Positions 35,642 through 49,349 of a DNA stretch of 64,000 nt are shown here, one piece after another. A program made the translations under genes and the position numbers. The stretch's first letter is position 1; each line of letters starts with the position of its first letter. Origin of the DNA: Cristatella mucedo (taxonomy: Eukaryota; Bryozoa; Phylactolaemata; Cristatellidae); NCBI GenBank assembly GCA_009760855.2, contig WPIO01000064.1, positions 1,751,501 through 1,815,500 of the forward strand, read 5' to 3'. The notes below the pieces were generated by a model. That model searched no databases. It was not told where the DNA came from and saw only the letters and a list, made by a program, of their open reading frames with translations.

Positions 35642-36170
35642 GTAAGTTCGACGCTTGCCTCAGTTTTCCCCTGTAGCTCTCCGTATCGTGTTGGCAGGTA
35701 CAGAGTTCGTCCAGTATAAGTAAAGTACACGGGAAAAGATGTAGTTTTTTCATAGGGTGAATACATGTTTTACTATTATTGTAACCACTATTCAGAATGA
35801 ATTGACAATGTTGATCGATTGTTCAATGAAAATGCTAAAGGTAGGGGTATACTGCAGTGACAGGATCGCCATTGTAGTTAGTGCTTGTGCATTGCAAGAT
35901 TTATTCAAAAGTTTCAGATAATCTAGATCACCACGTGAGCTAGTGTGCTTCTGGTTTCGGTTGAGTATTTTCTTATTTCTATTTGTGAACCATCCATCCC
36001 AGCATTGTCAGGCACATGTGTTCTGCCGCTATTTCACACCCCTCCACTCACCATCGGTGAGCCATTGTTTGGTGCCATTTAGATTGAAGGGATGGGTTCG
36101 GCTCAGGGGTGTAGAATAAGTTCTTTTAGGGTGGTATGTAAAAGAATTACGAGTTTTATGGATATTAGCT

Positions 36171-36890
36171 ACAATAATAATAATGATTAACATTTGATAA
36201 AGCGCTGCAGAGAACTCAATCTCTTTCTAGGTGCTTTACAGCTGCTGTAAAGGAAACACGTTCGAGTGGTTAGTGGTATCATGCTTGATAAACAAGAATA
36301 ACATGGTTAGGGGTTACATGCACAGGGTCAGTATGCAAGTGTGGTTAGTGGCAGCATGCAACAGTGTCAGCATGCATAAGCACATAAAGGACAAATCACA
36401 GGGGAAACAGAGGTAAAGAGTAGTAAAAGACTAATTTGGCTGTGATATCCTGATGAAAGCATGCCCGAATTTTTGCAATTACAGTACGTTGCTGAAAGCA
36501 GGCAGAGACTTGATTGTGGAAGTGACGTGGTCCTCGAATGAAAAGTCATTTAGGACCCAGACACCCAAATTATGTGCAGAGGCTGTAATAGATGTGCTGG
36601 CTGAGCCCATTTTGAGGATGTGGCTATCCAATTTCCATGTAACAATAGGTTTTCATGTGAATAATAATTCGGTTTTATCCTCATTCACGTTGAGAAAGCT
36701 GCCATCCAAGTAGGAGGAGTGTGAGCCATAAAGTAGCTGCTGCTATTAGTTAAGAGAGTTCAATGCACTGTAAGATAGGGGGCAGAGGTTCAGCTGAGTG
36801 TCTTCTGCATGAAAACGTAAGCCCAAACTGTGCTTGACAATTACATCGGAAAGAGGGATGTGATCGTCAAATGAAAAGCCATATAGGAAC
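36171..36890 (-). mobile_element. LINE family A copy, reverse orientation
   Basis: It begins with AATAATAATAATGATTAACA and CTAGGTGCTTTACAGC, the complement of the 3' tail, and continues backward through the C-terminal and RT parts (complement of ADDTQL..FHAED around 36780-36820) to about 36890. Confidence 0.75.
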
Positions 36891-36944
36891 CAGAAACCCA
36901 GATTCAATACGTGCAGATCGGCGCAGTTAACATTACTACTCCAA

Positions 36945-37015
36945 AGTATTGATGTAAAAGTATTGATGTAAAAGTAGTGATGTAAAAGTATTGATGTAAA
37001 AGTATTGATGTAAGA
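36945..37015. repeat. 15 bp tandem repeat between two opposed LINE copies
   Basis: Five units of AGTATTGATGTAAAA. The unit resembles the family A RT sequence GAGTATTGATGCAAACAGAC, which encodes the SIDAN stretch. Confidence 0.85.
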
Positions 37016-38285
37016 GAAGACCATCACAAGAACCACCCAAGTATCAGGGTACTTCAGGGCTCTATGGTTGGTTCTGCTTCTTTTCACAATTTATTCTCTC
37101 CCTTTTGCCAATATGATTGATTAGCACAATCTAGGCTTTTATTTCTATACAGATGACACTCAGTTGTATCTTTGCTTTGATCTCCCACCTCTCTAGCACG
37201 TCGAATTATTCTCTTAACTCCTTTGCTGCATGTATTGATGGCATCCACACATGGATGGAAGAAGACTTTCTTTGAATTGAATGATGATAAAGCCAAATTA
37301 CTAGTTAGGGAAAACCAAGTGCGATGCAGTAATTGGAAAGGTGAACACTCAAAATCGGCTCTGCCAGCATATTTCCTGTCGAATCTGCACGAATTCTAGG
37401 TGTCCTATTCCAAAGTGACCTTTCATTTGACGACTACATTAGCTCCACAGTCAAGTCTGCCTACTTTCAGCAACTTAACATTGCTAAAATTCGAGCTTGT
37501 TTAGACAGGGATACCACATCTAAATTGGTCCAATGCATTTGTGATATCCCGTCTTGACTTCTGTAACTCACTGCTTGCCGGTCTACCGGGCTGTGCACTT
37601 GGGCGCTTACAGGTGGTGCAAAAGTCTGCAGCTAGGCTTGTCTGTCGTGAGCGCCGCAGTTGCCACATTACACCACTTCTAGCCGACCTGCACTGGCTAC
37701 CAGTCAAGCAACGGATCGACTTCAAGATGTTGTTGCTCACTTTTAGGTCCCTTCATTCTGTTGCTTCGGTCTACTTATCAGAACACTTCCCCACTAGTCT
37801 CAGAATCATACAATCCCTTTGTTCCGACTCAAATCGTTTAGCTCATAGCTCATACGAACATGAAAACCATCGATGACGGTGGGTTTAGTACATATGTTTC
37901 CAAAGCCTGGAACTCGATGCCGACTTGGATCACGACATCAACTGACTTGACCACATTAAAAAAGAAACTAAAACCGCGTCTATTTATCACAGTATTTACT
38001 GGGTCCATGCGGTTCTTCCTTTGTGTGCTTATGTGTACTGACACTGTTGCATGATGTCGCTAACAACATTTGCATGCTGAGCCTATGCACGTTAGCTCTA
38101 CCAATATTATGCTTGACGACATCTTTATGTTACAACTAACCGTTTGATCAAGTTTCCTTTATAGCGAATGTTAAGTGCCTAGAAAGATATTAAGTTCCTC
38201 CTTTGAAGCAAATATAAAGTGCCTAGAAAGAGATTGAGTTCTCTGAGGATGTTATATCAATGCATTATTATTATTATCTATGATG
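37015..38285 (+). mobile_element. Degenerate LINE family A copy
   Basis: Starts within the RT domain and reads ISRLDFCNSLLAGLPGCALG and ADLHWLPVKQRIDFKMLLLT with few changes, then two copies of the GTGCCTAGAAAGA tail near 38170 and 38217, and ATT repeats. It faces away from the copy at 36171-36890. Confidence 0.85.
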
Positions 38286-39284
38286 CTATACAATTGTACT
38301 ATTATTATTATTGTTATTATTAACTTGATAACTGTTGTTCGTTGATATATATGCTCTGAAATCTCCCACTGAGATAAAACCTGAACCATTCCAGTGCAGT
38401 GCCAGTAATACCCAAGCGAGATTAGAGGTTCGGAAGAGAGCTCATTAATCAATGTATCAAATACTGTCAAAAGATCAAGCATAGCAAGTAGAAGGAGTCA
38501 TTCAGTGTCAGCACTTAAGGCAGAGCATTCGTGAGATGATAGTTGCACATTTGCAGCAGTGCTGACCGCTGGGTGCTGTGCTGTCAAACCTGACTTGAGC
38601 TAATTTGTTAGGTTTGAAGTTTTGATATAAGAATGGTGCTGGTCTGCCACTACTACTCGTTCCAGTGTATTTATTTGGAAGAGCAATATGTATAGTGGCC
38701 AGAGGTTGCTCAAGTTTTCCTTGACTGGTATAGACTTATAACGAGTGGCACATCATCAGCCTCTCTTAAGGAAGCAGGACCAAGGCCCGAGGCCTTGGAC
38801 GTATTTATCTTGTTACCTTGCAGGGCAGAAGCATATCAGAGCTGCGTAGTCTGCAGGGCCGATAGAATGCAGAGTTTTACTCTTCTGTGGGTATTCAAAC
38901 AGAATCTCACAACGACGTGAGGCTGTATAGGCTGCTATGTCTCGCGAAGAAAGAAAGACGGCTCAAGTAGTAGTCGAGGATACAAGAGAAGCTGTGAAAG
39001 ACTCAGACAGAGGTTTGGGAAGGCAGCACAGCAACCTCAACAGGGACCTCGGCTGGACGACTTGGTCGTCGGCGGCTCTACATGTCAAGATCACACAGAC
39101 CAAGCTAAGATGCATTTAATGTGATGCATTGCATGGCCGTCATCTTGCTTCGACCCTCGTACGTATGACCCGGTGCCAACGCCGTGCAATTTGGTCAGGT
39201 AGCGACCCCGTTAAAATGACCCGTGAGATGTTACGCAGTCTAGCGCCGTATCAGGCTGCAAGTAGTCGCTTGGCTTTCTAGTCA

Positions 39285-39595
39285 GCAAATGTAAAGTGCC
39301 TAGAAAGAGACAAAATTCTCAGAGGGTGCTATAAAAAATGCACTGCTATTATTATTATTATTATTATTATTAATATTACGCTGCAAGTGGTTCCGAACAG
39401 ACCGGCATGGAAGCTTGCGCAACGGAGCATAAGAGCATACGAGCATATAAGAGTGAACCGGTCGGAGGAAGCCTGGTCCTGAAGGAAGAACAATGGCAGG
39501 AGATGACGAAAGTCATCCCCCAAGTGCCTAGAGAGAGACTCAGTTCGTCGAGGGTGCTATGCAAATGTGTTATTACTATTATTGTCATAATTATA
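39285..39595 (+). mobile_element. Two LINE family A 3' tails
   Basis: GCAAATGTAAAGTGCCTAGA with ATT repeats at 39285-39372, and CCAAGTGCCTAGAGAGAGAC with ATT-like repeats at 39515-39592. Confidence 0.7.
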
Positions 39596-40313
39596 CATTT
39601 CATGCAGAGTGTGCTCTGTTTAGAAGCCTGGGCTCAGTGCTGAAGGAGCGTGCCGGGCGGCAGCAGACCTGGTTCTGGCAAGGTTCGCAATGATGAACTG
39701 CTGACGAATATGCATTCAGATACCTGTACCCATAAAAATGTCGATTCTCGTTGAGCTCAGGACTTTGACCGAGTTCGACCGCACTGGTAGGCGTGAACTA
39801 TTGAAGCAGATTAATTTGAAACATATTTTTTACCTTCAATCATAGAACCTATCCACGTTTATGTCTATACTCACAATAGCGGAGTCTAGCTCTTGCGGAT
39901 CTGTACCTACATGGTCCTACCATTCTGGTACGGCTTGTCCCATGCATGCTAATCTATTCTCTTAGGCCATGCTAAAGGGAAGCTCGTATTAATATCCCTG
40001 TATATTGTCAGGTTGACCAGTACAATGATCTATTCCTTTAACTTAATAAAATCATAACTATCTTACTCATAATTCAATCAATGTTTACTACCGATTTCTG
40101 CAAAATTTAGTCTTCTTTACATATATTTCCGAAGGATTTGGTTTCCAGCCATCACTCACATATCTTCTATGAATTGGATTTTACATTTCTTTTCACATAG
40201 ATTGTGTCTGGACCTATGTGTGCTGTAGTTTGCATCGTCGACCATCATAGCCGCAAAGATTTGTACTCCCTCACACACTTGTTCAATCAAGCAAGGGAAA
40301 ATACATGCGTGTG

Positions 40314-40318
<5 letters not shown>

Positions 40319-40352
<34 letters not shown>
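40319..40352. repeat. (CA)n microsatellite
   Basis: CA repeats followed by CA-rich sequence to about 40410. Confidence 0.95.
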
Positions 40353-40356
<4 letters not shown>

Positions 40357-40749
40357 ATGCACACACATTCGCACATAGGCGTGTGCGCACACGCAGGCAC
40401 ACATGCACATGCTCTCACGTGTGCCAGGCCTGTATGTTTCTAGGCCTCTCTGTCTGTCTGTTTGTGTCTCCGTCCATGCCACTCTATGTATTTTTCTTTC
40501 TTACTGTTTGTAAATTTGTTAAAGACAATAATAATATTTTATTCGATCCATTAGTTGTGCATTCTACAAAAATTCGATATAAGATTTAAGAAAATAAGTT
40601 TTTAACCTCATAATAGCCCACGAACTCTTTCAGCAACAATTCTATGATAAACATTGGTTATTTTCATGCTTCTTTAAATTGTCCTTAAGTTTCGTGCATT
40701 TTATTTTGAATTAAAGTTGTTGAATCAATATTTTTGATCATCTTTGTAG

Positions 40750-40808
40750 TTGTGCGCAGCAAGCATTGGGACGTGATAAGAGAGGCCACAGCACTCAGAA
40801 TGAAAGAG
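40750..40808 (+). CDS. RIMS: RIM candidate exon 16: micro-exon
   Basis: These 59 bases lie between TTTTTGATCATCTTTGTAG and AGAG|GTCAGT. They encode CAQQALGRDKRGHSTQNER with one base at each end. Phase 2 in and phase 1 out fit exons 15 and 17. Evidence is splice signal and phase only; the donor is average. Confidence 0.5.
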
Positions 40809-41011
40809 GTCAGTGTCGTGTGACGAGTTAGTTAATGTGCATGTCCTTTGGGCTGCTTGAAGACCATTTTGTGCTTCTCTTAACATTATTGGTCAATGGA
40901 GTTTTTGAAAGCTTATTGTAATTCCTTGCATAGACATCCATCCCGGCACTGTCACAAGCATGCTCTTATAATGCGTTTGCGTGTCTGTGTGTGCATGCGT
41001 GCAGGTAGTGT

Positions 41012-41030
41012 GGTCGAGAGAGAGAGAGAC

Positions 41031-41127
<97 letters not shown>

Positions 41128-41172
41128 GGAAGAGAGAGAATTCAAGAGAGAGAATTCAAGAGAGAGAGAGAG
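41012..41172. repeat. (GA)n tract
   Basis: GA repeats ending in a duplicated GAATTCAAGAGAGA. Confidence 0.95.
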
Positions 41173-41473
41173 TACGGGTGTGTGTATGCTTCACTGGCAT
41201 TACAACTTTACTGGCATGGTGAATATGCTGAATTAAATTTTGCCTCTATCAAGTCTTGGCGAGTCGCATATCAACTACGATTAATTTTTAGGTAGGATCC
41301 TTCAATCAGATATGCTATGCGTCAGATTACGGGCAGAAAAATAGATAGTTGCTGCGGTGGCTACCATGCTATCGATTTGCCAGAACCGGACAAGCTTTGT
41401 GTTTTTCTTTACATGTGCACACACGCAGTGTAGCACTAACTCTTAGCCATCGTTACTTGCAGAAAAATAAAGG

Positions 41474-41580
41474 TTAGCTTATTTAATAGAGCAGTAGAAG
41501 AGCCTTAACAGCTACTACTACCCCTTGCTGTGGGCAACTCATGGTTGCCCCCCCCCCCAGTAGAGTTCGAACACGGGACA
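41474..41580 (-). mobile_element. tRNA-derived SINE fragment
   Basis: TTAATAGAGCAGTAGAAGAG and AGAGTTCGAACACGGG are complements of the SINE end and a degraded box B. A run of ten C at about 41550 sits where the middle would be. Confidence 0.55.
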
Positions 41581-42143
41581 GTAACCACGCATAGAAGTAC
41601 ATGTAGACATGTTGTATATTTATATGTCTGCACATCATGATAATACTTATAAAATAGGCCGGTATATACCAACACTGTACTGTACATATAATTCATATGG
41701 ATATTTGCAGCCTCGATGTATGTGCAGGTATGTACATACAGGGATGCATTTAAAATACATCCTGCTTGTCTGGGACTAGGTAGTTGACGTAGCTGCTGGA
41801 TCGCCGGGGTAAGCCACCTCGTGGTCGCCCAATGGAACCGGCTGCTACCGACTGCAATCACTAAATCTACGTGCATATGCTTACGTACATGCTATGCACG
41901 TGCATTCGACAAAGTATGGGGATCCGACAACATGCGAGGCTATTCTTTCAGTTCACCAATTAGCATACTCATACTAGCCCCATAGACGTCCAGTATGACC
42001 CTTCCCGAGAGAAAAGTGGCCCATTTAATGGAAAATTGAAGCCGTAGCAAAAATGAAAATGAAAATGAAGATGCTTTTAGCATCAGGGACTGCTGGAAAA
42101 GTATGTGCTAATGTAGCACTTTCATTCAGTGATAAGTCTGTAG

Positions 42144-42269
<126 letters not shown>

Positions 42270-42284
42270 GTATAACACACTAAT

Positions 42285-43181
42285 ATAACTAAATCTATTT
42301 CTAGGTCATTTACACACTCTATACATGAAGTATGTCAATTGGTTAGTGATAACATGCACAGTGTCAGTACGCGTAGGCACAAACAAGTAAATTCACGTGG
42401 ATTTTGCAATCTTGCATTGGCTGCGAGGTATAGGTGCACTGCTGTTTTAGCTTCTTTTAAATGCAGACAAGTCAGGGGATGTCGTGACATCAGTCAGGAG
42501 GATTTCCTGGCTTTAGGGGGGGCAACCGAATAAAGGATTTGAGCTTATTTCGAGGGAAAGCTAAACGACTTGAGTTAGAAGAGCGGTTGGTACGATGCCT
42601 AGTCTGATTGCAGCACAGTTTGGATAGGTAGGCTGGAGACAGGGAACGGAAGGATCCAAAAGTGAATGAAGCAATCTTGAAGTGAATGCACTACTTGATG
42701 AGGAGCCAGTGTGGGTCCGTGAGAAGTGATGTAACGTGGCAACTACCACACTCACGACAGAAAAGCCTAGACGCAGAGTTTGTTACCTGCTGTTAGCTCG
42801 TTATTGCTCAGGCGGGTAGATCAGGAAGCAGTGACTGAGAGAAATTGGATTGGGATGTCAATAGGGCGTGGAGCAACTTGATTGTAGTAATCCTGTCGAA
42901 GCTGGCCAGAGTTTTTGCATAGTAAACTGCTTTAAGAAGGCAGAATTGACTGTGTAGTTGTCGTGGTCATCTCGTGAAATGTCACTTTCGAACAGGAAAC
43001 AGATATTTCATGCAGATGCTAAAGGAGATAAGCAGGGGGATCCCATTTTGAGGGGCAGGTTTTCCAATTTCTGAGTACTTCTAGGTTGTCTCATAAACAG
43101 TAAATTTGTTTTATCGTCATTTAATGTGATGCAGTTTACTGCCATCGAAGGGTGAATGTCAGCAATTCATGCAGCAGGAGA

Positions 43182-43275
<94 letters not shown>

Positions 43276-44102
43276 ACATACATTTAATTGTAGTAATGTA
43301 GATGCCACATCACAAATACCTAAACTAGTTTAGCTGTCGTGCTCTTATCTGAGCAGGCCCTGGTTTTGGAAACGTTCCTTACCCGAAAGTAAGATGACTT
43401 GACAGTGAATGCAATGTGTTCATCCAATGTCGTCATTTTGGAATAGCAACCCAGATTAAGGGCAGACGTCAGTGGAGTCATGCTGTATGCACCAATCATG
43501 AGGATAAGGCCTTCCAACTTTTGGGGGACTCAACACTAGATTTTCTCGTGCGTATTAGGCTGGTCTTGCGGCCTTTAAGCTCCAGCAAGTTAGTGACCTT
43601 ATAAACACAAATTTCCACCGATGCATGCTGCAAGGGAATCAGGGGAGTTGGATGCAGGGTAAGGCTTAGAAGTGTCAAAAAATCATCATCGTCAACAATC
43701 AAGATAGTGTGCTTGAGCCCTGTGGCATACTTACAGCACCTGGATATATATCAAATTCTCTTAGAAAGCTATGCAAATGAATTATATATTTTAAGGATAG
43801 TTATAGCTGACTGTCATTTGCATAGAAATTGAAGCCAGATTGTGCTTGGTGAAATGACATTGGCCAAAGGAAGAGTGTAGATAGTGAAAAGGGGTCAGCC
43901 TAAGACCAATTAAGACCAACTACTTTAAGGGCTTCCCGGAGAGCTGAGAGGCATTTACTCTGAGGTAGGATTTAACTCGGTTATCGGGGTGTCAATTATA
44001 CCTAGGCATGCCTAAAATTGTTCCAAAAGGAGGGTCTTTTATGAGTATATTAAGGACAGTTTTATAAGTATATCTATGGTTATCAATTGTGTCAAATGTT
44101 TC

Positions 44103-44105
<3 letters not shown>
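42285..44105 (-). mobile_element. Degenerate LINE family A copy split by (GA)n
   Basis: The complement of the family tail at 42285-42320, C-terminal region around 42560-42755 (HHFSRTHTGSSSSSAFTSRL), RT parts at 43300-43500 and 43830-43910 (complement of PLANVISPSTI-type sequence). A (GA)n tract at 43186-43271 and a partial duplicated tail near 43730 interrupt it. Confidence 0.65.
43186..43271. repeat. (GA)n microsatellite
   Basis: Pure GA repeats. A second tract lies at 44105-44155. Confidence 0.95.
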
Positions 44106-44157
<52 letters not shown>

Positions 44158-44890
44158 GACTAAGATGAATTAGCAGAAAAGCTGTACCCGATCAGCATTG
44201 CTGGGCTCATTGTAAAGATAAGGTTTTGGCAGTTTCTGGCGAATGGTTAGCTCCGAATCTCGATCGGAACTTGCTAGCAAGAACTGGTGTAGTAGTCTAG
44301 CTGCAAAGCCAACACTCATTCAACTGTCGGATAAATATGGCAGAAGGGTGTCCTGACGAAAGTCACTTAGGTTCTTGTGAGCTAGGGATGACTTTTAAGG
44401 ATTGGCCTGACAAGAGCTGCTTTCATAGGGCATCTAGGTAATTTAGGGCTAGCTAGTGACATACAAGTGGCTATGGTGCCAAAAGTCGTGGCAGCACGAA
44501 TTCGTCTTCGACCTCCCAAACTTTAAGGAGTCCAACATGCTAATAGTACATATTGCTTAAAAACACCCCTCAACCTCGGTTAAGCTGTTCTGGAAGTGAA
44601 TGCCATCACTGTTAGTTGGCTATTACAGCATTTGCCCCATAAATAAAGGAGACGGCATTTTGAAAAAAAAACTTTATTTAGACTGCTAAGATTGCTGCTA
44701 TGAATATGAAAATAATTTCATACGTAGCCTGGGATTATGGCTGAGGGCTCCGGTTGACTTACTGTAGCGAATATTCAACATATTGCTTGAAGTCCAAGTT
44801 GATGAGTGACTGAACATACAATTAGAAACCTGGGATTACCTATACCCAAGGTTGTGTGTGCACTACTATGATACAATTCATTTTCTGAAG

Positions 44891-45175
44891 ATCCTGGCTG
44901 CCAGCTTTCTGGTGAGTGCTACGACGAGTACAGTGACGTCCAGGCTGCCACCAGAACAGGTCAAAGGGCTGACAGCAAATCCACTGATGGCTTGTGGAAT
45001 GATCAGCGATCGCGTCCAGCAAGCCCTGACACCCGGCAGCAGCAGCAGCGAGCAGGCTCTTATACACCCGCCACTTATGCCACTGCTGCAGCACAGCGAG
45101 CACTGCTGCAGCATCACAGGAAGAGACCCGAGCAGCAGCAGCAGGGAGCCGAGCAGCAGAAGCGAGCCGACCGAG
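44891..45175 (+). CDS. RIMS: RIM exon 17: Arg/Ser/Gln-rich linker
   Basis: With two leading bases it encodes PGCQLSGECYDEYSDVQAAT, a NDQRSRPASPDTR motif, and a Gln/Ala-rich end. RSRPASP resembles the repeated RSRSxSP segments of the C2A-C2B linker in RIM. The acceptor is TTCATTTTCTGAAG ending 44890 and the donor is CGAG|GTGTGT (weak). Another frame is also open here (LPPEQVKGL...), but it would hit a stop in exon 18, so phase favours the frame given. Confidence 0.7.
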
Positions 45176-45654
45176 GTGTGTGGCAGTGGCTGCTGTGACA
45201 GCAGCAGCTCGTGTGTGCAGCTCAGTGGCAACATGCCTTTGTGTGCAGTACCAGTACAGGAATTAAGGTCAGAAATTGTAGCAACCGAAAATCTTTTGTC
45301 AAAGCTGTTTGCTCTCGGCTTCGTGGTGCTGCTGCTCAGTCATTTTGACACATCTGATGGCAAGTGCTTAAATAGACACAGGCCTGGTCAAGGGCAACTG
45401 CTTGCTCTGCAATGCAGTCAGTCCTTCTGACTCAGATCAGAGGCACCAGCGACTGGGCATGTGATGGGAATGCAAATGAATGCATATGTCAGCAAGCATG
45501 CATACGCCTACCTGCCTGTTTGTGTGAATATGCAGACACACACACAACGTGCTTGCTAGCACGCCTGAGCTTGCCAGCCTTCTTATATGAATGCACACAC
45601 ATACACACACACGCGCTTTCATTTGTGCACACACACATACATGCACATGCACAC

Positions 45655-45900
<246 letters not shown>

Positions 45901-46539
45901 AGCGAGGGACGTACACAGAATTTTGTATGCATATGCACAAGTGTTCGGTACTTAGCAGTTGCTGCCAGTCTCCCAACAATTTAGGTAGCTGTGAGGGGCT
46001 AGTCTTATTTTAGATATGCTGTTGCACCTTTACCAACCAGCTTCAGGTCCCGTATAATGCAATGCCTGATGTTACCTGATGAGCTCACTGTAGTGCTATA
46101 GAGACCAAAAGTACTGCTCCAATTGTATAACTTCCTTTTTATGGGAAATATCACTGTCATGTCAGTCTATAAGATCGTTGCATATTACCATCTACAGAAA
46201 GTTAGTAACTTTCAGCGATCTCAAACTACATAAAGATGTTAGCTGGTTTAACAGCCTCATTTATGTAGCTGCAAAAGGATTGATCATGTGACAAAATGGT
46301 TCTAGCCTAGGATACACTGAGTTGTCACAACTTGTGTACATTTACAGCTTTTAGAAATCGCTGAGGGGATGCAACTTGACTTTGAATGAGCTGGTCAATC
46401 ATAGGGGAGACTAGAAGAGTATGGAGGTATGCAGCTCCTGGGTCGGCTCAAGGGATTTCCTGGCAAGTAATAACATCTGTTCTCTGTGTGCCTGTGCTTC
46501 TGTCGACCAGCGTCATTTATGGAGAGTGAAATGATATGT

Positions 46540-46541
46540 AT

Positions 46542-46612
<71 letters not shown>

Positions 46613-46678
46613 CGAGAGAGAGAGAGCGATACCAAGAGAGAGAAAGAGAGAGAGAGTGAGGGAGGAATAGAGACAGGG

Positions 46679-46731
<53 letters not shown>

Positions 46732-46742
46732 AGGGTGACAGG

Positions 46743-46790
<48 letters not shown>
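46540..46790. repeat. (GA)n block with interruptions
   Basis: Three GA runs separated by short GC- or T-containing interruptions. Confidence 0.95.
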
Positions 46791-46793
<3 letters not shown>

Positions 46794-47459
46794 GAGGAGA
46801 CTAAAGGACAGATGCTGAGAGGGAGTTCTAAGGTTGTGCAGCCACACAGGTGTACAAGGATCTTCCTATGGCAAGCACCATGGCTCTGTGCTACTTCTAA
46901 ATTGGCTTGAAAAAATTCTGCGATTGCTCTAGGGGCTGAAAGAGTTGCATCTAGCTCGAACGTGTGAGGCGATTCAGAGTCCGTCTCTTTGATTGCTGTA
47001 AATGAGAGGGCAAGCATGATTTTAACGACACGTCTCACTCAGTAGCCTTGTTCTACTGCTTGAGATGGTAAGCCATACAACAGAAATGACTCCGAAGCAG
47101 AGGTGTTCTTGCTGACATACTGAACCATTCACCAAGAGACTTCATAATACGATCATTTGGAGGTGATGTGCCCTACAAGTTGCCCGCAGTAATACAGCTG
47201 CACTGTATGCCAAGACTAGCTAATCGAATGTCCGGCCATCGTTGGGTCTATGTGCCTGCAATCTTCCTATAAGTAAAGTATTTGCCTGCTTCGAGAGGAA
47301 GCTCTGGGGTCGATGCACGGCAATGCATTGTCCAAAAGCACAACATTCAGGCCGTGCTTATGCACCATGCAATGTTACATTCTTCAAGCCCCTCACTTTA
47401 TGTAACATGTCTGCAGCAGTAGTTTAACTCCAACGAAGCTATAACATAGTGATTGTTAC

Positions 47460-48190
47460 GCTAAAGAGCTCTTAAACGTGCATAGGCAGCCTAGGCAGCT
47501 TTCGAGGTACAGTCGATGGCCCACAACATAGTCTCGTGATTAAAAACAAATTGCACTTAAGTGCAGCTGATCTTATTGAGCAGCAGTTGAGATGAGTAAG
47601 TGGACAGGGTTGCTGGGTAGGCAGTGGCAGAATCGGCAGACGTAGCATAGACAGCACGGCTGATGAAGGACTGTGAGAATGCACATCAAAGGTACCTGCT
47701 AGCGACATTATTAACCAAATGTAACGTCTTGAAGGAACAAGAGACCGCAAAGAAGCCACTGCAGTAATCCATCTTGTGGCAGACCTTGAAGGCTATAGCT
47801 TTGAATATTTTTGCCAGTATCAACTGTATCCGATACAAGACCAGTAGCCATTGCATATATATCTGAACGAAAGGACTACATTCGTTTGTTTTCAAGACCA
47901 ATCTTGCTGCCATGTTTAGGACTTACTCTTAGTGACCTGATCAGACTTATTGGCAAGAAAGCCGAAAGAGTTACGGATTTCTGACCTTGTCAGAACCAGG
48001 GAGGACATTGCGATAAGTATCCCCTAATTCTGCAAAGAGAACAAATGTGAGGACAGGTGTTAACAAAATTTCGGGCTCTGACCTAGTCCCCTGCGGACTT
48101 TTTCTCTGTCTCTGCATTTTTCTCTGTCTCTGCATCACGGCATCAGTAACTCGGCTAAAGGAAGTAGGAAGGAAGGAAGTAAGAGCCATA
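47460..48190 (-). mobile_element. LINE fragment, family B
   Basis: The - strand reads MDYCSGFFAVSCSFKTLHLV and MAARLVLKTNECS, matching LDYCNSLL-type RT C-terminal sequence and the MAARLAFK motif of the copy at 28373-28723. Frames are broken. Confidence 0.6.
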
Positions 48191-49240
48191 GGCCTAGCTT
48201 AATATGGCCAACCATAATACATAATGCAGTGCACCAAACTCCCCAATGGCATGCGCTTGTGTAAGAGAAGTATCTGCCAACTGCTGGAGCAAGTGTGAGT
48301 TAGAATTTCAAAAAATGCACAACAATGCTTGATATTCATTTGCTGTGCAACTCCTGTTTAGTATAAGTATTCCTGTTCTAATTGGCCAGCACTTCTCTTT
48401 TTAAGTCTTTTAAGTGTCTGTCTGTCTCATCGACATGCGAACCATTATGTGGATGCAGCTGTGGTTGAGCACAGTACTTTGATGGCGAGGCAAGAGTACA
48501 GCAGCCCTCATGCATAACCATTTTCTAATGAGGAATCATAATGAACATCACCTACTCATAGCTTCAAGTATGCATTGCAGTGATGATGCCGGCAGAGGTC
48601 ACAGGATATTCATCGGAGGCTGAGCTGCAATTTATTCTTGGAGGGCAAAATGAGCGTTAATTGACTGGCCATTCATTTTTCATTTACAACAGCCTGATTC
48701 CCAAATAGGTTGGTGAACGTCGTCAACCGGTTGATCGATAGTTGATGGTAATGAAGTCGGACATGCCAGCAGCAGCTGCGTACAACCCTCGCCTGCTGCA
48801 ATGCCTTATTATGTTACGTTGCACCTTATCGTATCACTAGATTGTATGCCTATGCTCTGCTGTGCTGGAAAATCAAGAGATCGGCCCGGACTGCCACAAG
48901 AGGCCACCCGCTTTTTGAAATGCCTATCGCCATGACAACATGCCATTTTTTGGGTGGCCACTCCGAAAGCGGATAGCCAGGATGGCTAGCTACAGTACCA
49001 CCTCCTTCGATCTTAGCCGAGGAGGCGTTAGCTGGCGGCTATGTCACTAAGAAGGATTTGGAGGCCATCCATTCAACCTCCTCAGTGATCGGCCGGCCCT
49101 TCCAAATTCAAGTTTCAGCTCCACACAGTTTCTTAGTACACCGCTGGGCACAGGCTCCTGCATTCTTGTCCGCCGGAAAACCTAGGGGGTTGTACGAACG
49201 TAAATTGCATGCATGCATGCACGCAATGCTACCTTTGTAG
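48190..49240. other. Intron sequence, nothing recognised
   Basis: No open frame with splice-phase support, no known repeat signature apart from short GCAT runs near 49208. Confidence 0.5.
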
Positions 49241-49349
49241 GAGCGTCCAGTCTCGAGGAGGATACTCACTTCAGTGATGCCTCAGAAGTAAGCGAATTCA
49301 GCGTGAGATCTACGCAGTCAGAACGACCCAAGACTTCGCAGAGGCTCAG
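49241..49349 (+). CDS. RIMS: RIM exon 18: conserved QSERP linker motif
   Basis: It encodes ASSLEEDTHFSDASEVSEFS followed by VRSTQSERPKTSQRL. SVQSERP is a conserved RIM linker motif. Across the junction to exon 19 the protein reads SQRLSEFTSKMGSR, which matches the vertebrate RRISVFTSKMQ segment and so confirms both exon edges. The donor is CTCAG|GTCGGT, an unusual context, but it is supported by this alignment. Phase is 1 in, 2 out. Confidence 0.85.

Noticed and set aside
44852-45430. 192-codon frame over RIM exon 17
   Set aside because: Joining this frame to exon 18 gives a stop; the other frame fits phase on both sides and has RSRPASP.
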